From Branchinecta lynchi (taxonomy: Eukaryota; Arthropoda; Branchiopoda; Anostraca; Branchinectidae), in NCBI GenBank assembly GCA_023053575.1, contig JAKZAP010000015.1:12706142-12770141 (forward strand): a DNA stretch of 64,000 nucleotides, in the 5' to 3' direction. The position numbers and the translations under genes were made by a program. Of this stretch, positions 11,370 to 23,000 are shown one piece after another; positions within the stretch are counted from its first letter, which is position 1, and each line of letters starts with the position of its first letter. The notes under the pieces are model-generated. The model was not told where the DNA came from and searched no databases. It saw nothing but the letters and a program-made list of their open reading frames with translations.

Positions 11370-12030
11370 CATTAAGGTTTAACTGAAAAGCCAACTTATT
11401 TTTGTATCATTTACACCGCATTCTTTGGATTATGTAAAGGGATTTTTGAATTTTCCACAGTTTATTCTAGAATGGCTTCAGAATACCTACCGCCGTTCTA
11501 GCTCACAACCGAAAACTGTACTATAGCGCCGCGAATTTGACTATCAGTCGAAACGCAGCTTTTCAGTGGCCAGTGATCGTCTTACGGAAGGTACCTCACT
11601 GCGTTGACACTTATTTTTCGTAAATCGTTTTCGTCAAGCATGAAACACAGGTACAAGCGCATACAGATACCACAAATCCTACAGAGAAATTCCACTATTT
11701 GAAAATCGATTATTCGTGAATAGCGGAGCAACCAAGTAACGCATTTTCATCGGGTATTCACGCCTCTTTAATGGTACATTTACACACTGCGTAAAATCCG
11801 AGCGTATTTTACGCACGTTTTGAGCTTGAAAGATTTCTAGCGATACGGACGTTTTTAGATACAAAAGGGACCGATTTCTCAAATACGTCTGTATTGCTAG
11901 AAATGTTTTCAAGCTCAAAACGTGCGTAAAATACGCTCGGATTTCAAAATACGCTCGGATTTTACGCAGTGTGTAAACCCACCATAAGTGAATAAGTGAT
12001 TGGGGCTATCCTACCCCAGCCCCATTCTGT
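11370..12030. mobile_element. Family M dispersed repeat (copy 1), interrupted
   Basis: Landmarks ACTTATTTTTGTATCATTT, GAAAATCGATTATTCGTGAA, AAGTGAATAAGT and TACCCCAGCCC recur in the same order at 48700-49160. They also occur in reverse at 57285-57600. The exact ends are uncertain. This copy differs from the others by the insertion at 11772-11984. Confidence 0.65.
11772..11984. mobile_element. 213-bp foldback MITE with TAA target duplication (PIF/Harbinger-like)
   Basis: Near-perfect arms of about 80 bp begin TGGTACATTTACACACTGCG and end in its diverged complement (CGCAGTGTGTAAACCCACCA). They surround a loop of about 35 bp. TAA lies directly on each side (11769-11771 and 11985-11987). Two paralogous copies of the host repeat lack it and read straight through TTTAAGTGAAT (about 49110) and its complement (about 57345). 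A 3-bp TWA duplication is typical of PIF/Harbinger elements. Confidence 0.8.
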
Positions 12031-13107
12031 TCAACTATAAGCTAACCTGGGCCATATTTTTCGGCAGAGCAACAAGGGGGTGTATACACAGAAGAACTAA
12101 CAACAAAATATTTGCATATTTTTCCCGATTTTTTGGAAAGACCATGAATGTCATTGTTGACAACCCAGAGCGAAAACACATCATTTGATTTTGAAGGTCC
12201 TGATCTGAAAGTTCCTAACGTCAAAATCAGTCTGCTCATGGTTCATGGTCAAAATAAAACATAACACCTAAGTTTCTCCGAATAAGGATGTAGTATTTGC
12301 AACTGGAATTAGTCTTGTCTCTATTGGGATAAAATAAATCCTCATTAGGGATAATCTTATCTCAATAAAGACAAGATTAATCCCAGCAGCGAATACTGCA
12401 AGATTTTTTTTTTACAGTGAAGTCTGGTCGGATAATCAGCTGTTCACAGGGACGGAGAACGTTGAATAGACCAGAGGCCACGAATCTTCTCTGAAAGAAG
12501 GATGAATGTAAAGAAGAAATGGTGTTAAAACCTAAAAGCAAGTTCTTGGTAGAAACACACTCAGAAATAACTAACTGCACTTTCTTATTTTTTAATCATA
12601 TCCAGATTCCAGAGATGTTTCTATTGATGTCTGATTTGATCAGCTGCTCTTGCCTCGTGCCATTAGATGGTCCCGATGTCTTACCGAGTTCTCGTTCGAA
12701 TTTGGACTAGCGATTTGAATGGAGGTGATTTATTACAAGTAGTAAATTGCTTCCGATTTCACTCTCTTAGTGAAAAGAGTGTGTGAAAAATGCGCTTAGT
12801 CTTCCTGCTTTCAAGTCATGGATAAAGAAGCTCCTTTTGTCTCGGGAAGTTCATCCAGCTTATCCATTCTATTCAAGGTATAGTTCTCCGATTTTCTTTA
12901 TTTGTTGTTGTCTCATCTTCTTCTTGTCTTTTCATCTTTATCATTCCTAAGTTGACTTTTTAGTGTATGAGTAGCTCGGCATGAATGTAGTGAATAACTA
13001 CAAATGAATAACCTCAATTGCTCTTCCAAGCTTCATTGCCTTTCTTGGCAGGCGAAAGGCGGATAGTGTCTTTTTTTTTAATAAATGCTTCTCTAATCTG
13101 CACTACT
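12031..13107. other. Intergenic, no recognisable feature
   Basis: Overlapping short frames on both strands show no domain. A GAGACAAGATTAATCCC-like phrase is repeated in both orientations around 12310-12385, suggesting a small degraded hairpin. Nothing else is supported. Confidence 0.35.
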
Positions 13108-13378
13108 CTTAAAGGACCCACCCACCTTACCTATATGCCAGTGCAAGCTACATCCGTAATCCCTCCGTCAGTTCTTATACCCGGAGACACGAATCTAATA
13201 CGGTACATTCTAGCCCCCCTAACGACAACTCACAGATTTTTCCTACTTGCCTTGTTTCACTATTTTCTTCTGTTAATTTGTCCCTGTTTTGCTAGAAGTC
13301 GGCGGGGCTAGACAAAGGCTTAAAACAGCCGAAGCCCTGGATAGCTTGTTAAAAGCTGAACCTGGTTATAAAGTATTA
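13108..13378 (+). mobile_element. Family D element (copy 1)
   Basis: It starts TTAAAGGACCCACCCACC and shares internal phrases with 30546-30895 (CGGTACATTCTA, GGGGCT, TTAAAACAGCC). It ends near GGTTATAAAGTATT. A reversed copy sits at 37372-38038. It lies about 310 bp upstream of the P450 start codon, so it may overlap that gene's promoter region. Confidence 0.6.
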
Positions 13379-13691
13379 TGAAATGCTGGAATATAAACAG
13401 AAACATTGCATTGTGTGCTTTAGTATGCGAAGACAAATGAACCCGAGCCCTTTTTTGGATGACCTACACTTCTCACTTCTGCCATATACCACCAAAATAG
13501 CCTCTGCATAGCCTTTGTTCGGAGAAAGCTCACTTCTCCAGAATCGGATAGGAACTTTTGCGGAAAACTTAGTTTCTTTGACTACAGATTGTGTAATCAT
13601 TTGATTACCCTTAGTTTAGCAAATAAAGCTGAGATAAGCATCAGACAATTATTTGTTCAGACCCGTTTCCCTCAGTTCCCCGGCGTTAGCC

Positions 13692-14052
13692 ATGAACGTC
13701 TTACTGATTTTCTTCGTTGCGCTGGTGACAATATACATAGTGCAATGGATTGTACAGAGAAAACATCGTTTGGCCTACTTTGAAAGGCTGGGGATACCTG
13801 GTCCTAAGCCTAGTTTTCTCACGGGTAATATTTACGCGGCGAGATGGTCCGAGAAAACGGTCGGTATTTGCATGAGCAAATGGAAGAAACAGTTCGGAGA
13901 CGTTTTTGGATATTTTTGGGGAACCGTTCCTCACGTTGTCGTTCACGACTTGGATATGGTCAAAGAAGTTCTGATTACTGACTTCAACTCGTATCGGAAC
14001 AGGAACACCGTACTAGCGCTGCAATTCGAGGAACTAAGAATGGCATTGCAAG
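13692..14052 (+). CDS. P450 exon 1: start codon, membrane anchor, proline hinge
   Basis: ATG at 13692 in the context TTAGCCATGA starts [17 protein letters not shown], a typical ER signal anchor. Basic residues and LGIPGPKP follow. The exon encodes 120 codons plus one base and ends CAAG before the donor GTATGG at 14053 (phase 1). The frame stays open upstream through a TTG at 13653 but has no other ATG, so 13692 is the start. Confidence 0.93.
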
Positions 14053-17000
14053 GTATGGACAATTATTTGTTTTATTTAAATTGAAAACACGACGCTCAGT
14101 TCCGATAAAGTATTTTTAGGGCAGGTAGTAGCATGGAAGTAGCACTCTGCATGGTAAAACTACATGGTAAAACTACCCCCGTGAAGTTTTATGTAGTCTC
14201 AATGCAACTTTTTCGCAGACTTCTTTAGGATTGTACCACTTCATAATGTTCGGATACTACTGTATCTCACTTCCCTGCAAACTATCAAGGTCAACTATGC
14301 GGTGCGTGGGAATTCTGTTCTATGCGACTAAGGGAAGTAGCATAGAATCGTACAAATTTAGCATCGATCACGCTTATCGTAAAGTACCTTATCGATCAGT
14401 AGTCCCACTTGTAATATGCTCTCCAAATTTTTAATTTTCTGCCATTTCGGCCGTACTAGGGCTTCGATAAAACATAATCTAATCTTCAATTCACTTCCAA
14501 CTTCCATATAATAATAATAATAATAACGCTTGTTTATTGAGACAAAAGGTCATACAAGATTTTATATACTTTTCACTTTACAAATAAACAATTACACCTC
14601 TAGAGTACTATTCTACGTCATCTTTAATTCCTGAGACTCAATCCTTTAGCCACATATTTACAAACTTCTACGATACATTTGGGGTTTGTAGATTTCAGGA
14701 TACGGGGAAGCGATACCAACCCACCCCCAACAAATGTTACTCTCAAATGCGAAAGCTCTTGGCACTCTAAGAGGAAGTGGATCAAATCCTCCTCCTGCAA
14801 ATTGCAAAGAGGGCAAATATAAGTCTCTCCCTTGCCAAATTGTGAAAATTTACCACTATTCTTGAAAATTGGCGATGGTTCCAGTGAGACGCTAAAAATA
14901 ATTTGAGGAGAGAGTTAAGTAAGTTTTCCCCTACCGTGAGCATCGAATCACTGTTTTGGGTGCATCACAGACCGAAAACACGAGTGCGCGCCATGCAAAA
15001 TGGCAGATCGATCTAGTTAAATGAGTAAATGCTTGGTAAGTAATCAACTTATCGTGGACTCATGCTAAGCCTGCACAAAAATCATACTTTTTCCTGCGGT
15101 GTGATCGATGGCCCGTTTAATTGGTGTCGGGACTGCACCAGCTGCAGTTGTGTAGCTTGAAAATTCTACGAGAAAAGATGTACTCAAAATAAAGGGGCAA
15201 GTGGTAATTATGGTTCTATTATGTTTAAAAAAAAAATTCCACTTGCTTAGTTCTTCGTAAATTAAGAAATTTTGCCGTGTGACGCGAAAAAGGAATGTAC
15301 CTTTCCGTGTGGGGGCAAGACAATCAGGAACCTTTCCGTGCGGGTGCACGATGCTATAATCATGGCGTCTCTATGATTTGTAAAACATTGAAGCACACAG
15401 AAAGACGATTGGTAGACCGAGGTTTCGGCGCGTTGAATAACATACAAAAATATGCTGTAGGTTATACACAGTAAAAGTTACAAGAAAAAGAAAAATTGTG
15501 ACATTTCCTGCACGATACTAGTTTCTTTACCTAGATGGTCTTAACTTGTGCCCTATGTGTGGGGACCCGGAAGAGAGTGTGGACCACTTCATGTCATATT
15601 GCCAGGAACTCAATGATTTAAGGTTGGAGCTGCTCCAGAGACAGACAGGCGATGAGGAGTGGCTAAATTGTCGGATGGGTGGTCGATCATTTACTACTAT
15701 TAACAAGAGCCACGAGCTCATATGGCGAGTAGGCTGTACAAGAAAGTACATACGAACGTCACAAAATACACCCGCCATCCAAAAATGCGGTTCGGAAATA
15801 GAAATAGTATATTTAGTTTCACTCATTTCTGAGCAGTTCCGGCATCGTCTCGATTGTCTGTAGCAAATGCACATGACTGTTCAAACTTTCATCCCAATAA
15901 ATCCATTTGTTTGATCCCTAGACGTGCTACACGATTTCCGGTACTCCCTCTATCTCCACCTACCGTGGCCGAATCTGGTTCGGAATAAAAAAAAATCGAC
16001 CACCTAAAGCATCTTCTTTTATACCATCTATCAAGTTTCATTCGAATCTGAGCATTTTTGGAAAGTTCCGGTACCCCCCCCTCCCCTCCCACCAACGTTG
16101 TTGGATCCGGTTCGGGCCCAATCTCTTAATTTTCTGTTCCTGTCCATCAAGTTCTACTGAAACTGGAGCATAGTCTATCTGCAAGTTTCCAGTACCCCCC
16201 CCCCCTACCTTCGCCAAATGACAAATCTAGGCCGCAAAAACTCGGCTCTGTCGAATTTGCATCTCATTCGGTCCATCCGTTTGGTTTTTGTGCATGTCAA
16301 AAGTCCCCCCCCCCCCCCCCCCCCAATTCCCCTAATCGTGTTCGCATGTAGTTCGAACGTATATTTTACATGTCGAGGCCATCGATTCGTATCACCCATG
16401 AAGTTTCACTCGAATCAGACCACTCGTTCGCAATTTATAGAAGTCAATTTCCATATTTCTCTTCTCTTGCTCCCAAAAAAAATTCTCGGATCTAGGGACG
16501 GAAGTTTCCGGGGGTATGTTGTGTCAGGTTCTTAAGTCAAGATAATTCGGGTCGCTAATATGCCTGCAAAGTCTCGTTGTCGTTTAACATCTGGAACTCC
16601 CGAAACCATCTGGCTCCGTCAATTTCATCTAGGCCTAATGCTTGTACCATCCATTAAGTTCCGTCCCAATCCCTCTGCTTTTAGAGTTTCTTGAGTTTTC
16701 CGCCCTCCCCCCATCCCCACAGGTATCGGACCCGACCCGGCCATGACACTGAACGTCCAAGGCGATAGCTCACCAGACAAGTTTCATTCAAATCCGATAG
16801 CGCGTTCAAAAGTTATGCACGCTACTAGATTCCGGACTCCCCATCCACCCACTCCTCCCAAGATGGTTGGGTCGGGGAAACGACTGTTCTCAAGTCAATC
16901 TGTTTGGATCCCTGACATACCTGCCAAGTTTCATCGCCCTAGGACATCAGGAAGTATACCGAACTCGGGGGATCGCTAGAAATCCGGACCCCCACCCCAA

Positions 17001-20000
17001 CTCCCCCCCCCAGTGCCCTGATCCGGTTCGGTTATGTCAATAACGTGTCTAGGACTTGTGCTTGTTTTTCCCACCAAGTTTTATCCCGACCCCTCCACTT
17101 GAAGCGTTTCTCAAAATTTCCGATTCCCTCCCCCAACTCCCCCCAGTGTCATCGGATCCGGCCCGGATTTATAGTGAGATGTCTGAGACACGAGGTCATC
17201 CTAAATATCAACTTTCATTAAGATCCGATCACCCGTTCGCAAGCTAAAACTACCTCAAATTTTTTCTTCACCCTCCCTCCACTACCCCCCCCCCTCCCAG
17301 ATGGTCGAATCGGGGAATTGACGATTTCCTATTTAATCTAATTGACAGGCACGGGTCCCTGACATGCCTGTCAATTTCCATCGTCCCAGCACATCAGGAA
17401 TCACCGAACTAGCGGGATCACTAGAAATTCGGACTTCTCCCTCCCCCCCAGCTCCCCCAAAGTGAGTGGATCCTTTTGCTTGTACTTTCCACCAAGTTTC
17501 ATCCGGATCCCCCACTCTAAGTGTTTTCCAAGATTTCCGGTTTCCCCCTCCAACTCCCCCCAATGTCACCGGATCCGTTCTGGATTTAAAATGGAGGGTC
17601 TGAGACACGAGCTCCTTCCATATATCAAGTTTCATTAAGATCCCATCACCCGTTCGTAAGCTAAAAATATCTAATTTTTCCGGATTCCCCCTTCCTCCAC
17701 TCCCCTCCAGATGGTCGGATCGGGGAAGTGACCATTTCTAATTTAATCTGGTCCAGTTCCTGATATGCCTGCCAAGTTTCATCGTCCTAGCTTATCTGGA
17801 AGTGCCCGAACTAGCAACACCGGGACCGACAGACCGACTGACGGACAGAAATTACAATCACTATATGGCACTTGGCCGAAGGGCAATTGCCATAAAAACC
17901 TGGCAGTGTTTGTTCAGGTAGGGCTGAGACACAGGTCTTTGTTCTTTTAAAGTGTTTAACTGTGTAGTTATTTTTCTTTGTTTTGTCTTTAGAAAGTGTG
18001 TTGAATCTGTAGTTAGTATCTGATTTGCATAATATTTTTGTACCATGGCCCCGTTGGGCTTCCCATGTACAATACATAGATACATACATACATATAGTCG
18101 GCCTATGCTATAGCTTAGTTGGGAGGTGCGCCGAATGCAGGGATAGAGGTGCGCATACAACTTGCTGCGTCTGTATCCCATGCCACTGGATACGATTCCA
18201 TGCTATTGTTCTCATTACAATTTCGAACTACTACTTACAGCTGCTAAATATAGTAGGCTGGTTGGTAATAAAATATTTAACCGGGTGGATTTTTGCCAGC
18301 AGGGCAATAATACCATTCATAGTTCAAGTCTGGATCGGATTTCGGTCAGTCTTATGCAAACTGGAGGAGGCAGTCCTACAATTGCCTGGAAGCTTACACA
18401 CTTTCGTCGCTTGACAAGCGTCGCATTACTCTAGCAGCCGGGTCCATTGTTTTCAAATCACACCAGTAGGGCGATATTCGATATCGATATCAAAACGTAA
18501 ATATTGATATGGAAAACAATATTTGTTCATTCATAATTACTGTAAATAATCCAACATAACCTAAATATATCGAAACTGGAGCAACATATTTTCCGTAATT
18601 CATTTCTTATTTATTCAGAGTTTGAGCTGAAGCAAGATGCTATGTATTGACAATTTTGTTCTTAAATTCATGCTTAAACAAGTCGTGTCCTATAGCGAAA
18701 CATGGTAAAGATCGAATTTCGCTTTTATATGTAGAAGATGGAAAATTGATTATCGATTTCGAGAGTGAAAATATCCATTATCGAAAAATCCAAATATCCC
18801 CCAACACACTTGAGCATGATTTTTACCTGTTTTACTGTTTTACGACGTTCACTTTCTGTTCCAGTCCATGTTAAGCCGTATAGTATGTTAAGCCGGCTTA
18901 ATTATAGCCATTGATTATGTTATGACAATTTACCTAATTTCTTAAAAAATGTGTCGGTTAAGGGCAGACACTCAAACTTTGCGTGGTTAGGCTTTAGTGT
19001 TAGATAAGAGAGTTTAATTGCGCAAATGCTTTAGGAAACATTTCGAACTTTACAGAAAACGCCATTGGAAAAACAGTGGAAGGCAGTGGTAAATTTCTAG
19101 TATCTGAAACTTTTTTTACAATTGCTGATTTACCAGTCAACCACTCCTGTGTGTATAGCGGTACAAGTATAATGCTCTGCGATGGAAGCTGTATAAAACA
19201 CTGTAACTATAACTACACCGTAAAGAAAGCCGATTATGTGTAGTACCACAGAATAAAACTCGACCCCATCTAGTAACCCCGTCCCAAACAGTACAACAGT
19301 CGTATACAAGTGTAGTTAGTTCTACAAAATATTTGTATTACCACCGAATATCCCTCATACTGCTATAACTCCGAAAAACATAGTGCAATGAAGTAGCAAC
19401 GAATCCTGTGTGCAACTTCGCAGCGACTTTAAGGTAAGTTCTCATTGTCCAGATAATTTTTCTGGCCAGATTTTTTTTCTGGCCAGAATGTAAATCTGGG
19501 AATCCTGGGTGTTCGCACCAGAATCTGATACAGAACAGGAGTGTTGCATCCTATTGGTTGGCTCTGATAAAAGCTTAAAATGCTCGAGATCTCATTTCCA
19601 ATGAAACTTTGCTCCAGAATCGATTAAGAAAAGATCTGAATTTTTTTTAACAATTTATCGGGTCATTAATAGCTACAAAATGCCGATAATTTAGTTTCGA
19701 AAGTCTAAAATCCTATACCACTCAATGTTAAATTTTTTGCCTGTACTTTTTCCGTTTTTGTCGAGCTATACTTATGTGTTTAATCACTACTACACTACTT
19801 AATTTATCCACAAAGTCTGGCTATCAACTAACATCCAAAAGGACAGCCTCACTACACGAATACTCATTAATTTAATCAATTCATTGATCTTAAATCAATT
19901 CTCATATTTTATCAAATTTCCCAAACAAATTAAAATTTATAATGGCTCTTTCAAACTTGAATATTCTACTGTCATTAAACTTGAATATACTAGAAACCTT

Positions 20001-23000
20001 AGTTACAAACCAATATTTATCACTCTTTAGTTCATTACAAGTTCGAAATCTGGCCAAAAATTTTTTTCTGGCCAGAAAATATCTAATCCAACAGATCGAA
20101 AAATCTGGCCAGAATTCTGGAGACGAAAATCTGGCCAGATTTCTGGTTGGTGAGAACAGCAATCTGGGCAGTGAGAGCTTAGCTTTACTTAGAGTATGAA
20201 AGATTGTCATTGATACTTTTAATTACTGCTTTCAACCTCAGTGGTTTGTAGTAGTAGAACTACTTTCAGACACCTGCATTTAGCGTCGTTTAATTAATCT
20301 TAAGAAGTAGAATGCAGCAACACGACAGCCTTGACATAGAAACATGTAACAGCATCAGTAAGTACTACATGCTGCTTTTTCGTGCGAATTCATACTTCTA
20401 TTTGGGAAAATTTTCCATCGGGGTCAGCACAGTTACTAGCAAAATTATTTTTTTGTGGATGGCTTACCAACTGTTTTTTCAGAAAAATCAACTTATTCAG
20501 AAAACGGCTGCTTTCAGAAAAATGACCGGTTTTAAGATGAAATCGACTGTTCTTTTTGCATATATGTATTTTGTAAGAAATATATACTATTATCTCGCAG
20601 CTGACAATCATTTTGTGTTTTATCGGCATTCCGACAAGCATTGGGGGGGGGGTCCCTACCTCCCAATGACGCATCTGCGGTGACTAGGCTCGATGCATTA
20701 TTCAAAACCAAATTTAGATCCATTCATTTTTTGGAAATTCGCTTTCAAGAAGTCATCTATGCAGCAACAACTAACTTCAGTGAATTGAAGTAACGAGCCT
20801 CCACACTAATCCGTCCACCTTTCCAAATACTTCTTCCGAAAGATAGAATTTAGACAACTGAAAATTTAATCCTTAAATAACTTTTAGTTGAATCTAGAAA
20901 TCTAAGATTCTAAATTTGGATCCATGTAGACCAGTCGTTCCCAGACGGCGGTACGCGTCCCCAAAGGGGTACGCGAGACCCTTGCAAAGGGTACGCGAAG
21001 GTAAGGAAATCGGATTACTCTATAGCTTCAAAATAACACCTCACTCGTTTTTGATTGCCAAAAGCAGAATATTACCAGTAGAAGAGGCATAACGAGCCAA
21101 CAAATGTTTGTTTTGGGAGGTGACAAGGTATTTAGAACAAGAGCTACGAGCTCATATGGCACTTGTTACGAGTAAGCACGGCTCGGTTATGTCAATGATG
21201 TATCTAGTGTTTGCTAGGTGTCTTCCCACCAAGTTTCATCTCGATCCCTCCACTCATAGCGTTTCCCAAGAATTCGGGTTGCCCCTCCAGCTCCCCCCAA
21301 AAGTCACCGGATCCGGTCCGAATTTTAAGTGGGTCGTCTGAGGCATGAGGTCTTTCCAAATATCAAGTTCCATCGAGATCCGATCACCCGTTCAAAAGTT
21401 ATGAATACCTCAAGATTCCGGATTCCCCCTTCCTCCACTCCCCCCACAGTGCCCGAATCGGCTCGGTTACGTCAATGATGTATCTAGTGTTTGCTGGGTG
21501 TCTTCCCACCAAGTTTCATCTCGATCCCTCCACTCATAGCGTTTCCCAAGATTTCCGGTTGCCCCCTCCAGTCCCCCCACAAAAAGTCACTGGATCCGGT
21601 CCGGATTTTAAGTGGGTTGTCTGAGGCTTGAGATCTTTCCAAATATCAAGTTTCATCGAGATTCGATCCCCCGTTCAAAAGTTATAAATACCTGAAGATT
21701 CCAGATTCCCCCTCCCTCTACTCCCCCCACGGTGCTCGGATGCGGGAAGTGACTATTTCCAACTTAATCATTTGGGGTCCCTGATACGCCTGCCAAGTTT
21801 TATCGTCCTAGCTTATGTGGAAGTGCCCGAACTAGCAAAACCTGGACAGACCGACAGACCCACAGACGGACGGACGGACAGAAATTGCGATCGCTATATG
21901 GCACTTGGCCGAAGGGCAAGTGCCATAAAAAACAACTGTTTTTACGAAAAATCGTGGCGCTTTTTGCCGACTCTTTTCCATTTTAACAACTGGCCGACCA
22001 CTTTGTTTCAAGGACAATCGAAGACATTGTAAGTGATATCGTGATTCTGGTCGCGAATTTTGCCAACGAAAATGTTTGCGATGCACCTTGATGAAAGCAC
22101 TGATGTGTCACTTAAAGCACTGGTTATAGTCTTCGTCCATTATCGATATTTTCTGACAGAGAAAATGTTCTATTTTGCGAAGAACTATTCGTGTGACTGG
22201 TGTTTCTCAATCTGCATTGACAGGGTAGAACTTAAAACTGAATCGAAAATCCTTTTGGTGGAGTCGTGGTCTCAAGCTCCGCTAGCAACAGACTGAGTAA
22301 AAAAAATGTTGCCGTTACACGATAGCCAATTCGAGATCAGACTTTTTTTTTGCTATAAAGCAGCCTCAAGTGTCCCATCGATATTGTATTTATTCTTACC
22401 AATGTATGCCTCATCATTTATGACAACAAATAACGTGTTTTTCAAGTCCTGGAAAAGGGGGTACGCAACCTTTTGGAGACTAAATTTGGGGTACGCAATT
22501 CGAAAAAGGTTAGGAGCCACTGCTCTAGACAATCTGGACATAAGCCACAAAACTCATTGTTAAATTGATGTTAACCTGAAAACAACTGTAAATTAATTTA
22601 GAAGTCTACATCTGGTAGACGGTTAGGAGACGGAAGCCGTGCCGAAAAACGAGGAAGGCAGGACCCCTCTTCTTTTGATTCTCAATTTTCTTCTTGCTGA
22701 AGTCATGATCCCTGTTCTGAGGCAGGGTCCCTTTTTTGAGTAAAGCAGAACCAGAGCAGAACCTGTTCTAAGGCAGGATTCCTATTTTGACTGCCAATGG
22801 AAGGGCAGAATCCCAATTTCAGTAACGTTGAATTTGCCAAAGAATGAATGGGCATAGACGCCCTTGAACCAACTGTTTATTAAACCACAGAAGCTTAGTC
22901 GTTGTCATTCAAGTCCGACTAAGAACTATGTAGTAAGATATGCGTCTAGTTGTACCTCGGGATCCCGGTTAGTTGCAACGTGGAATATACGGTTAGTTTT

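Larger units (their letters stand above)
20932..22522 (+). mobile_element. hAT-superfamily DNA transposon, degraded, with a nested insertion
   Basis: The ends CAGTCGTTCCCAGAC and complement CAGTGGCTCCTAACC are hAT-type terminal repeats. They are followed by the GGGTACGCG motif on both sides. Flanks ATGTAGAC (20924-20931) and CTCTAGAC (22523-22530) agree at 6 of 8 bases. The right one fits the nTCTAGAn target preference of many hAT elements. A transposase remnant and a family A copy lie inside. Confidence 0.85.

Noticed and set aside
15705..17894. Family A as a canonical Helitron
   Set aside because: No CTRR end after the hairpin and no Rep/Helicase coding sequence are visible. Only the hairpin layout is similar, so it is kept as a hypothesis in the findings.
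18025..18434. Two overlapping plus-strand frames of 129 and 90 codons
   Set aside because: No domain, no matching exon phase for the P450, and mutual overlap in different frames.
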